Below are positions 37,601 through 47,999 of a stretch of DNA of 64,000 nucleotides, piece by piece. Source of the stretch: Burhinus oedicnemus. Taxonomy: Eukaryota > Chordata > Aves > Charadriiformes > Burhinidae. The notes under the pieces are model-generated. The model had not been told where the DNA came from, searched no databases, and saw only the letters and a list, made by a program, of their open reading frames with translations. The position numbers and the translations under genes are program-made. Where the stretch lies: contig VFFE01007605.1 in NCBI GenBank assembly GCA_008921705.1, positions 2,952,749 to 3,016,748 on the forward strand, given 5' to 3'. Position 1 is the stretch's first letter. The number at the start of each line of letters is the position of its first letter.

Positions 37601-38122
37601 CAACAGGAAAGGTAATGCTCCCCCCCCCACCTTTTTTTTTTTTTTTTGGTGGCTTTGGGGTTTTATTTGTTAGCAAGTTTGTTTGCCTTATTTGTGTTTT
37701 GATTCCAGTTCACTCCAGCTACACAAAAAAAATTGTTTTTAATTTATAAAATGCTTAGTACATAATAACTGTATATGGAATGAATGAATTGTGGAGTCTT
37801 TTTTTTGTGTTAGATGCATCTCAACTACAACTCTTTTACATTGAGTTTAATGCCACGCTTTTCAGAGAAAACTTAATTGTACTTAGACTAAGTTTAAGTA
37901 CTTCAGCTTTCCTATGCAGTACTTTAAAAGGAGGAGCAAGTAAGGATGTGAAGTAGCCATCTTTTGATAACGATACTGTAACTTGGAACACTTCTGTCTC
38001 TGCAGGGCAGTATACCACTGAAAGACTTGAACGCAAGGCCGCTAGAAGTGTTTATGTGCAGCGTGCTAAAGAGACAAGGCTATGGAGAAGGCTTCCGTTG
38101 GATGGCACAGTACATTGATTAA
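31666..38122 (+). CDS. SAR1B: SAR1B, small GTPase that starts COPII coat assembly
   Basis: Six coding exons: 31666-31723, 35683-35802, 36606-36671, 37215-37318, 37480-37611, 38006-38122. They total 597 bp, 198 aa, the family length, with GT/AG at every intron. SEC12-catalysed GTP loading exposes the N-terminal amphipathic helix ([19 protein letters not shown]), which inserts in the ER membrane; Sar1-GTP then recruits SEC23/SEC24. Motifs: P-loop GLDNAGKT at 32-39, switch I Thr56, DLGGH at 75-79 with catalytic His79, NKID at 134-137. [11 protein letters not shown] and [14 protein letters not shown] are of the B paralogue type, not SAR1A. The coding exon 2 starts at acceptor TTATTTCAG before 31650, 16 bases before the ATG. 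Intron 2 holds a CR1 fragment. No defects were seen. Confidence 0.97.
32978..32992. repeat. (TA)n microsatellite
   Basis: Fifteen bases of alternating T and A in SAR1B intron 2. Confidence 0.8.
33972..34280 (+). mobile_element. CR1 LINE fragment (3' end, 5'-truncated)
   Basis: About 310 bp matching the 3' terminus of avian CR1. It begins TATGAAAGGGGCCTACAAGA, carries the [24 protein letters not shown] end of the reverse transcriptase ORF, and ends AAGGTCCCTTCCAACC ... CATTCTATGAT. It lies in the same orientation as SAR1B, within its intron 2. It codes for no complete protein. Confidence 0.93.
35803..36605 (+). other. SAR1B: SAR1B intron 3
   Basis: About 0.8 kb of AT-rich intron. No further features were seen. 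Confidence 0.7.
36672..37214 (+). other. SAR1B: SAR1B intron 4
   Basis: About 0.54 kb. Nothing beyond the splice sites was seen (donor GTAAGA, acceptor CCTGTAG). Confidence 0.7.
37612..38005 (+). other. SAR1B: SAR1B intron 6
   Basis: Donor GTAATG is followed by a C run and a T run (37621-37648). The acceptor is TCTCTGCAG. No other feature was seen. Confidence 0.7.
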
Positions 38123-38640
38123 TGCCAAAATCACATCAGTACATTCTGTCCCATGTCTGAATATTAAGTCTGCTCTTTATTTGATCACTCAGTGTACGTA
38201 ACTTGAATTCATTTGACTGTTTAGTTATAAAAATATACATTTTTAGCTAATTATATCATGTATGCTAAATTGTGAGGATTGAAAAATTATTTCAAGCAAG
38301 TTTCTAAGTTTCAGTACCACAATCTGTGAGCTTTCTAATCCCATGCAACGTTCTTTTGCAGCTTTTAATTTAACAAGTCTCCGGCACCATTTTTGGTCAG
38401 AGCAACTTTCCAGTACAGTATGTTTGAATGCACTTTTTAACAGCTAAGAACTACGAACATGTGAAAAATATTTAATGCTTATGTTAAATTTTTTTATGTA
38501 CTTTTTTGAAACTGGTTTTATAACTTTAGAGTATATAACCATCTTTCAAGGAATAATAAATAATTAGCTGATGGATAATTGCATGATGCCTTACGGTTTT
38601 CAATAATATACTTTCTTATGCAACGTCATGCAATAAATTT
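38123..38640 (+). other. SAR1B: SAR1B proximal 3' UTR
   Basis: AT-rich sequence after the TAA stop, with AATAAA at 38555-38560 and 38632-38637. A longer 3' UTR is possible: AT-rich sequence continues to about 41 kb, with further AATAAA-type signals (for example near 39766 and 41037). Confidence 0.65.
38555..38637 (+). terminator. SAR1B: Candidate SAR1B poly(A) signals
   Basis: Two AATAAA hexamers (38555-38560, 38632-38637), about 430 and 510 bp after the stop. Either could direct cleavage. Usage is inferred. Confidence 0.5.
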
Positions 38641-41600
38641 AAATCCAGTTTTTGGCAACTTTAATGGAAAATGTTTCATTTTAATGTGTCTTAACTAGTG
38701 AGGCTGCCTGATGATCTGGATATGTGGGATATTTTCCTGAAACACAGAAGGCCACAAAGTAGTTTCATTGTACGTTAGAGAAAGGAGTTTTTTTCAGACT
38801 ACCAAATTGCATTTATTTTAGGATTTTGCGTTAGTAAAAGAAAAGTCTAATCTGATGCCCTTATAACCACCACCTTTAAAAAGTACAAATAATGTAAATC
38901 AGCTGTGCCAATGTAAATCTTGAACTAATGTCAAAAGTGGTCTTACTGTACTGGTCTATTGAATTAAACCCCTGAAGCAACACCAGAAATACAGGTTTTT
39001 TTCTGAAAAATTAAGAATACCATTGCACTAAATATTCTGTTTGTAATTTAATTAGATTTGGGATTTGCCAGAAGATTTGCCTGTGAAATTGCCAGGAAAA
39101 ACAAAATGTTGCCATTGCTGCTTGTGAAAATTTATCAGCCCACACCCAACTGACCAATTTTATTTTTGGTGTTTTGAACTGGGACAAGATGGGTTGTTTT
39201 CTGTGGTTTTGCCCTGAAACCTAGCCAGTGTGGCAGCTGCTGGCTGTCCAGGTGGCTTATTTCTGGGGTAAGATTTAGTTATCTGCAGTCCTTGTTTCCA
39301 GACTTCTGACTGGGGTTTTTTTCCCCATCTTTGAGTGCGTCAGTTCCCTGAGGAGAAAGCAGGTTGTTTTTGATGAAGGGGTGTTGAAGCACACATGTCT
39401 GTCAGTGTCTTGTTGATGCTGGCTGACACTGCCATTGAGCTTTGGCTGGTATTTCCGTCTGCTGGGCATGTTTTTCACTCTAGTCTGTCCAAGGCGGGTA
39501 GGGATTCAGCCCCGGAGTCGCCATTTCACCGTGATGGGTTTGAGTTTCACTGTGTAGCTTGTTTCCCCCCTTGTAAGAGTACAAACTGCTGCAAGTGTTT
39601 TTACTGAATCCCTTTTACTCACTGTTGTAGGTCTTCTCCAAAATACTTTAGGCCTTATGTTTCCAATATCCATGGCAGCAAATGTATTTGACTGGTTTGA
39701 TTTCATAAATAACTTTCTCTCAACCTGCTGGGCTTGAATCTTAGATTTAAAGCCTGTAGGCTCATATCAAATAAATGAGAATTTTTTTTCCTTGCCCAAA
39801 TCTGAACTTGTATGATTGAATATTGATGATCAGTTCCCCGCAGTCCTAGATTGTGCATCTGAATAAGGTGAATAATTCAGAATTTAACTAATGTAAACTG
39901 TAACTGAAGTTTATTAACGCACAGTCATATGCAAAGTGCTAAGCCTAGTTTCTGCATGGTGAAGTTCAGAGTGACGGTATGGAGTAGCTTTTCCAAATGA
40001 CCAACATAAGAGAATTTTGCATTTAAACTAGTGCTCAGCTGTAGAGTAGTGTCTCTGTTGTATACATCAAAACTGGAGGTAAGAAACAGCCTCTCACCAG
40101 CATGTGGACAATATGGACAGTCTTTACTACCTACAGCTGTTATGTAGGGGACATGCCGCCTCTTGGGTTTTTTTTTCTCTAGACTTGTCTGATGATGGTT
40201 ATAATGCAGAGAACAACAGCTAGACCAGTAGCTGGTGTAAATATTAAAAATACTACTTGCAGTCGCACTGTGGTGTTGATGTGGGAGACTTGGGACTGTG
40301 TTGCCTGTGCTTATGGAAATGAAGCTGGAGGTGGAGGTCTTCTGCTGCAGACCGCTTCCACAGGCTGAGCCATGACATGGGCACTGAGAGGTCCTCTTTG
40401 CCTGCTCTTCCAACCAACTGTGAATAACGTTAGCAGTAAGGAAAAGGATGATAGTATTAAGAATTAAAAAAGAAGGGAGGTGATACTGCTTTAAAAGTGT
40501 GTGTTAAGAGTAATTCTTAGTATTATTGAAATACTCAGATTTCATGTTTCCTACTTGAGGATGCTAGTTTAAATGTGGTTGTAATAAGGGTATGAAGAAA
40601 TCTGGACCTTGTGTTTATCCAGCTGGGTATTGTAATGGTTCCCGTTGTGGGAATAGCTGATCAGCACTCAGTTAAATACACAAATAATCTTGCTCTGTTT
40701 CATTTCATTCAGTAGAGGAAGTTCTTCCGTAGTTTACATTCCGTTGTGCACATGAATGTGAATGGGTGTTGTCTGTCTTTGTGTGAAGCCTTCATTAATA
40801 GACAAATATACTGATGGGAGTTTTTTCTGGTGGTTTTCATCCACACCCTCTCCACATCTCCCCAGTCATTTATTTCTGGAGGTTGCTTTTTCCTATGATT
40901 GTGACCAGTCTTACTTAACTTAAAAAAAGCAACATTCACATTTGGGTCTGACTTCTATGAATTTTTTTTTTGCACTCTTGACTATGCAGATTTCAATTAA
41001 ACATCACTTTAAAGAATGTGAAAAAGAAAACTCATTAATAAAGATGTTATTTATGAAGTGTCTCATTTTGGTTTTGCATCGCAACAGTTCTTTGAGAGAA
41101 ATGAATGCAGATTTCTGAGATACTAATAACCACTTCTGACAAAGTGGCCTGTATTTCACTGCCGTGACCCCGTACACTGACATCTATGGGTTGAAAAAGA
41201 TTTATTTTGCTTGGATTTAATTAAACTTGGGTTTTGGTATGTATTGTGTAACTGAGAGGCATTGCTGTATTTCAGTCTTGGTTTAATAAGTTTTCCAGTG
41301 ATAATTGTTGGTGTTGGAGATGGGAAGGATCCTTGAACTTTCTCACTTAACCTTGATCTGGCCAGAAGATCTCGTGAACGTTTGTGTTCAGGTACTGCCT
41401 GTGATGTGCTAAAGATGAGCTCTGGCATTCACTGGAATAAATACCTGCATGCACGTGAGCTTTATTGTATTTTAATAATTGGAACTGAACGTCAAAGAGA
41501 ACATTTGGCGTCCACTTATTTATAAGTAAGGTCAGAAAAGTGATAGTGATGGTCTCCAATCCCAGTGAATTCGCAGCTCTGCTTGAAGTCACGTTGTTCT

Positions 41601-44600
41601 TCTTTTGTTTGTACTGTCAGAGTATTTGGTTGTTACCAACCAAAGTCCAATATTTCTACTGACCACAGTGTGCTCAGATTTAGTGTAGATAACATAATTG
41701 TTAGTTATGGACTTGAGAGTTACCTTAAAAACAGCCTAATCCACTGGCTCTCAGTGGGGACAAGTAACTTAGCTGCACTAGATAAACCACTTTTTGCACT
41801 AGCATCTCAGTGGGGAGCTAAACATCTGTTTTGAAATGTGAGCACTCTAAATGTGTAAAAGCATAATTTAGATAACAAACTGCAGAAGAGAAGCTAAGGA
41901 TGAAAGTGTTCTTAAACATGTTTGTAATGTGGTGGTGTTCTGTTATCCCATCCTATGCTTGAAACTTAAGTGTCGGGAATAGAAAATAGAATTCTGACTT
42001 GGAATTTGAAGAAAAGGAGTTTTAAACAGGTAGTTCTTGTTAAATTAGCAAAACCAGGAAAAAAGCGTGCTGATCTTAATACAGGGTCTAGTAGTGAGTT
42101 TGTTTTTTTTTTTTCATCTGGGTATAATGATTCAGCCTCTTCTTTACTAGCGTTTCTGTTCATGTATGCGTGGAAGTAAATCCTCTACTCGGGAAAACTC
42201 TTGGAGCATGGGAAAAAATGATGTTTCCTATGTTGCAATTCTAAAATGAAGTGGAAGGATCCGATCTTACAGGCAAATGATGCTGCCTTAGAATCCAGCT
42301 GCCCTCTGGGATTTGTGCTGTCGGTGGGACTACTGAGTGGAGACTGCCACTGAGTTCAGGTGCGTCTCAGAGTCCACTCATCCCTGTTTGACACAGCCCA
42401 TGGGAAAGTGTATTAACCTGCTGTCATAGAGAACTGTTTTCCCGTCTTAAGTGTATGTTCTCCTTAGTTGACGTTTGTCAAATTTTTTTACTTGATTGCT
42501 TTTGAACTAGAACTTGAAATTTGGTGGCGAGCAGTTATGGTAAAATAATAATTTTTAAAAAATACCCCTTATTTTCCTTGTTGACCCTATTTCTTATGGC
42601 AAGTGTCCCATCACAGTAAGAATTTATAATAATATTTTAAAGCCTTTAATACCTTTCACTCTGGTATCTTGAACTTTCTATCTGCTAATGCTGCCTCAAC
42701 ACCCTTGTGAGGCAGAGGGCTCTTGTTGTCCTTGTTTAACCTGGGACAAAGGTGAGATCTGGAGGGATTAGGCTGGACTTGCTCACTGCCTGAATAAGAA
42801 GAGCTCTGGCAACAACCACCAGCACCATCGAGTGAAGCGAAGCCTCCCTTGGCCTGGGCACCGTTTGCCCCTGTCCTGGAGTGATGACAGAAGCCTTCAT
42901 CACATGCCAGCTACTGGAGAGACTGCACAAACCATGTGTAAATCAGTGGTGCTTTGGGTCACCTCTTCTGCCTTCACAGCAAAAAAGCTGCTCTAAGCAT
43001 GTACCGTTCACCGTCAGCTGTTGCACCCAACTATGACAATATTGAGTAGACGACAAGTTAAAAGAACAGCACAAAAACTTGCGATGTGTAGAGTTGGGTG
43101 CGAAGCTTGACTTGTAATTTCTGGTTCGCTTTCTTAAATTCGCGATGTAAATAAACGCTGTCCTTGTAAAAGGCGAATTTAAAGGCATACATTTAGTCTT
43201 TGGGTCCAAATGCCTGGGTTTGGCACAGGCAAATAAGAAGTTGTATGGTGCGGTTAGATTTTTTTGCCCCCACAAAGGTGATGTTTTCCTGTCGGAGTCG
43301 TTTGATGAACTCCCAGGAGCAGCGCTGGCTGGAGCGAACCCCTGGCAGTAGCTTGGGGCAGAGGTGAGCTGTTGGAGACCTGATCTTCCCCATTTCGTGA
43401 CACTTGAGTACCCAAAGGCAGGAGTGGCGGCAGCGGGTTTGTTGATGAGGGGTGTAGTGTGACAAGCTGCTGTTCGGGGAAGGGTTGGGACTGGTGCTTG
43501 TGGTGGGATGCCCAGATGGGGAAGCTGAGCTACGGAGGGGAACCTGACCTCGCCCTGCGGAGAGGATCTGAAGTGGTTCAAGTTTATGTGGCGCACAGGA
43601 TTTCTGAGCAAAGGAAACTGCTTTTCAGTGAGAATGTGGCTTGAGAGGAAGGTCGGAATTTGTTTTGAGTGAAGAGTTTGTTAAAAAAAAAAATCTTTGT
43701 TAAAAGTTTGTTGAAACCTAAAAGCATTGTGCTAGGGACCATGGTGCAGGGGTTGTGCGAGCATCTCTAGCACGTACTTGACCAAGTTCAAGGGGAAGGG
43801 GGGAAGGGAGAAAGGAATTGGGTTGAAAAATGCCCTCTTGCCAGCCAGGTAAGAGGGAGAGCAGTTACGAACAGGGCTCCTAATGCTGCTCTGCCACAGC
43901 TTGTTTGTGGGCTGACCCCGGGGCTGGTATTTGGAAATGCTGGTGCTTGTGAAAGCAAAGGTGGGGGGGAAGAGAGAAATTAGCTGGTGATAGGAGTCGT
44001 ATTTCCATCAGTCTGTGCATGCTGTGGTAATGCCGGGTTTGGCAGGTTATTTTGAAATCCATCCGGTATCCTACAATTTAGCTGGATTTTGCTAAGTCAT
44101 TGAAAACTGCTGATCCTTGGTCAACTGTTCCCTAAGGCCAAAGCTGAGGTCACTTGTTCAGTGCACATCTCTTCTGACCAGAGATAAGCACCATCTGCAA
44201 ACCTTAAAACCATATTTTTAAGCTCTCTCCTGCCTGTTGTCGCTCGGAGCTGGGTCCTGAGTTCAGCCTGGACTATCGGTTCCAGCCCCAGTGCCCGAAT
44301 GCCATTTTCTCTCTGCTTGCCTAGAGCAGGATTTTGGTTCAGCTTCAAATAAATTGGAACTGTGAGAGGAAGATCCCCGTATGTGCCACGTAACTCTTCT
44401 ATTCCTTGCTCTCTCTGTGTATGTATGTAATATATCTATACTATGTAAAAATATATGTATACATATGTATACACGCACGAGGTTTAAAATAAATCTCTTC
44501 AAAATATTGCTACTGCGATGCATTAGCATGAAATTGCTGAGGACATTTTGTGAAAATCTGCGTTCATAGTAGGTTTTAAAGGCTAAAAAAAAAAAAATTG

Positions 44601-47600
44601 GGAGTTTGCAGTAGAGAAAATGAAAAGCTTTTGCTTTAGTGGTGAATAAATAATTATATACTGTGGGGGAAATTCAGATGCACAGCTATGGTAGGGAAAG
44701 CAGCCGGAGTTCTGGGTGCCGCCTGGAGAAACAGCGTTGAGGCAGAACAGAAGGAGGCAGAGCTAATAATATAGTTTGCCTTTTTTTAGAGCTTATGCTT
44801 TGTTGCTGGCATCTGAGACGCTTTTAGCATCCGTGTAAAGAAGTTTTGGGTGTTCCTACAAAATGAGGTATTTACTCGAGCGTTTTTTAGAAAATGTGTC
44901 CTGTCTGCTTGCTCCCGCTCATTGCTCTCTGTGGCAGCTGGCTCTGAGGAGCTCGGTTGAACGTCCCCTAACGAAGGTATGTCGATTTGACATTTGTACC
45001 TGAAAATTGGTCTGTAAAGAGAACTTTTTTGATTTATAGTCCTTTTTATTATTTTTTTTTTAACTCCCCATCCAGTCCTCCGGTCTACTGTTACCACTTC
45101 TGTAATATCATTTTGTTTCCTAATCTGTAATTTGAATTGCCTCATAAGTTTAAAAAACAATGAGACTTTTCCCCCCCAGGCTGTTCTGGGGAAAGCTTTC
45201 CTTCAAGAGTTTGATGTCCAAAATCCTGGGGAAGACATTTTTAAGGGGGCCCTCTAGTAAAGAAGAAATTCTGCTTGTGTTTTCAGAGCCATTGTCAGGC
45301 AGAATGCAAGAGCGAATCAGTAAAAGATTTGTTTGCCATTATTATTTTGGGAGAAACAAGGGAAACCAAAAAAGTTAGTCGCCGCGGTGAGTTGAAGTTC
45401 ACGGAGCTGCTGCAAGTCTGTCTGACTGCAGCAAAGAATGTGTAACAGATCCTCACGCATGTGACTGTGGGATGGAGACTATTTATGTCTCCGTAAACAT
45501 GAAATTATGAAATACACACCATGGAGATGGTGCTGGTGAAGTCCTTGTCTGACCTGGTCGACTAGCATTGGACGTGCACCTCTCCGGGAGCGCAAAGTGA
45601 ATTCGAACTTATTGCAGGACATCATGCTGCTGGAAGATGTTTATTGAAAGGGAAGTAGGACAAGCAATAAAGCAAAGAAACCACCCCCCATGTTACCGGT
45701 AAGACGGAGGTGCTGCGAGTTTCTGTAATAGCATCTCGCACGCCTTGTAGACATGAGAGTGCTTCACAGAGACAGCGTCTAGAGAAAAAGAGTCACCAAA
45801 AAAACCCCACATTTTCTTTTGTACAGGCCAGATTTGAAATAAATTCATGTTAAAACAGATGTGCAGCTGAGGCTTGGATCCTTTCTGCAAAATTAAAAAA
45901 AAAAAAAAAGCATGTCTCAAGATTGTAAAAGAAGGGAAAAAAATATGTGGGAGAAATGGCATGTCCATGCTTTGCTCTTGCACCCATTAGGTGGTACCGG
46001 TGGTGACCAGAGTGGTACGAGGCTGCGGTGGGGAAGGAGCTAGTCCTGCCCCAAATTCTTCTGCTAGGCTGGATGAAGAAGCTCCTTGGCCATGTCCTCC
46101 CCTGCTGCCACTCCTCTCCAGGAGATGTGTCCCACCTGCACTCGCTGGGACTGTCCCTGGCACCTCTGCTCTGCAGCAGCTCCAGCGCTGAACGTGCATC
46201 CCAGGTGCAAAGATCAGGGATGTTCCCCACCCCGGATGCTTAATTCCTCCCCCAATACTCAAGGACGGCCGTAAGTCTGCCCTAGGGCAGTGTCTCCTCG
46301 TCCAGCACCAGTACTTGGTGTAGGTCGGTGCTGTAGGAAGGCTGAGGCAGACTCCTTGGGATCCAGAGCCCCTTGCCAGAGGGGGATGAGCGGGCAGGGA
46401 GTGGGCACTGGGCAGGAGCTCGCTGGGACAGGCAGGAGCCTGCCTGTGCAGGCAGGTGAGTGCTGGCAGGTGGGAGGAAAACCAGAGCCTATCCTGGGGA
46501 CTGGGTGGAAAAGTCATTCGAGGAGGGAGAGCGAAAACACGGAGGGGGGGGGGAAAGACCAGTGGATTTACTTCATTCCTGGTTTTCTTGTCTCACAGGA
46601 GAGGCAATCGAACTCCAGCCTTATTGCAGCAAGTGCCTGAGCAGACAGTCCTTCCGAAAACAGATGGTGGCCCTCTGTTCACACACAACATCCCCAAACC
46701 TCCTGCAGCAGCACGTGGATTCATCTCTCTCCTGTGTAATGTAGCCTATAGGGCACGCATTGCAAGCCTGCTCCCTTTAGCCTATATATCTCTATCTCCA
46801 TAGGGAATAATCTGCTTCCAGTCCTGGTCTTTGGGAAGTTTGTGGAGGTTTTTTTGTGCTAAGACTGAAAAAATTAGGTGAAGTGGAAGCAGCAGCATCC
46901 CCCCACAAGCCTTCTACAGCACCGGAAAGGTCCTTCGGTGGAAAGCTGTGCCTGATGAGGAGGTGTCAATTGGGAGACCGGGCTGGCATGTTACTGCTGC
47001 TCAAGAGCCAAAGAAAAACCCCCAAGCCCCAAATTCAGCTCATTATCCCCATGAAAATCTATTCATGCCCCACGTTGCATGGCTGGGCAGCTCTGTCAGC
47101 AGTGAGGTGTTGGTGACTGCTGTGGAAATTTTAGCTAATGGCTTTCAAATGGTTTTCTTATTAGCCTTGTAAAGGTAACTGAAAAAGGCATTGGCATAGA
47201 AGAATAGGAAGGCAAGAAAAAACTAAACTCTAAAATTTCATCAATAGGTGATTTGCTGTTAGAGAAAGCCAGGAATTTATGCCCCATGTTAAGCTCATCA
47301 TGGTGCGCAACCCACTTTTGGGGGTACTTAACAGCAATCATCATAGTCGTAGGAGGGGACGTTCTTTTTATTCTTCCCACCGGTTTTCAAGCGATGTTCT
47401 TGCATTTTTCTCTGCCTCGGACATGACTGTGGGCGTTAAGGCTGCTCTGTGCCTTGTGGCGTCCGCCTGCCCTTAAGATGAATCTCAACCCGACTGAACC
47501 ACAGCGAGGGTCCGCTGGAGCGCGCTGCCGGAGCTTGCAGCAGGCTCTCCGCAAACGCTGCTCCCTCTGCCTCCAGTCAAGATTTGAGACGTGATTTACG

Positions 47601-47700
47601 TCTGACGAGAAAGTGCTGCATCGTATATTTAGGGTAAGGTGCCGAGTATCATTCAGTCTTGGCAACTGTGGGATTTAGAAGAAATAATGCATCCAAACTC
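38641..47700. other. SAR1B downstream flank and intergenic sequence
   Basis: Up to about 41 kb it is AT-rich and may still be SAR1B 3' UTR. After that it is mixed intergenic sequence rising in GC. It contains a TA-rich stretch with a 16-bp palindrome at 44457-44472 and an 11-base G run at about 46543-46553. Many short frames exist, but none has a recognisable domain or paired splice sites. No RNA gene was recognised. Confidence 0.5.
44457..44472. repeat. 16-bp perfect palindrome in TA-rich stretch
   Basis: GTATACATATGTATAC is its own reverse complement and lies within an alternating purine-pyrimidine region (about 44417-44475). It is likely simple-sequence drift. Confidence 0.6.
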
Positions 47701-47715
47701 CTCACTTTCTTTTGT

Positions 47716-47721
47716 TTTATT
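47716..47721 (-). terminator. Minus-strand AATAAA poly(A) signal
   Basis: TTTATT on the plus strand; read on the minus strand it lies about 80 bases after the stop of the candidate terminal exon. It supports a transcript end here if that exon is real. Confidence 0.35.
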
Positions 47722-47798
47722 GACACTTACTCAGTCACAGAAGTACACAAGGAAAATTACTGAGGTCTAGGTGGGTAAGAAAAGCAGGACTAAGCCTC

Positions 47799-47922
47799 TC
47801 ATTTTGCACCTTTAAAGGCTCGGTTTTGCTCGTGGGAAATTCGCTCATCCCTCGCATGCTGCTGCTGGCGCTGCATCTGCTGGGCAGGGGTGATGTATCT
47901 CCGGGTGGCGGAGGGACTCGAG
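47799..47922 (-). CDS. Candidate terminal coding exon of an unidentified minus-strand gene
   Basis: A minus-strand frame of 40 codons ends at TGA (47801-47799). It includes RRYITPAQQMQRQQQ and ends EQNRAFKGAK, a Gln- and Arg-rich, hydrophilic C-terminus. The frame is closed upstream by TGA soon after a possible acceptor (CCCTTTTGGAG before 47922), which fits an exon but is a weak site. About 80 bp after the stop there is a minus-strand AATAAA (47721-47716) followed by a G/T-rich segment. This gives a compact last exon with a short 3' UTR. I do not recognise the protein. Against it, the plus strand here also has an open frame with a GTAAGT donor-like site near 47989, so the strand is not certain. 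Confidence 0.3.
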
Positions 47923-47999
47923 CTCCAAAAGGGACTTCAGCCCAAGCAACTTGCAGAGTATAAAATACTTCGACTTGGGTTTCAAAAAGTAAGTGATGA

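Noticed and set aside
42943..43611. A 222-codon minus-strand frame
   Set aside because: Residue use looks random, there are overlapping frames on both strands, and no domain or credible splice sites were seen.
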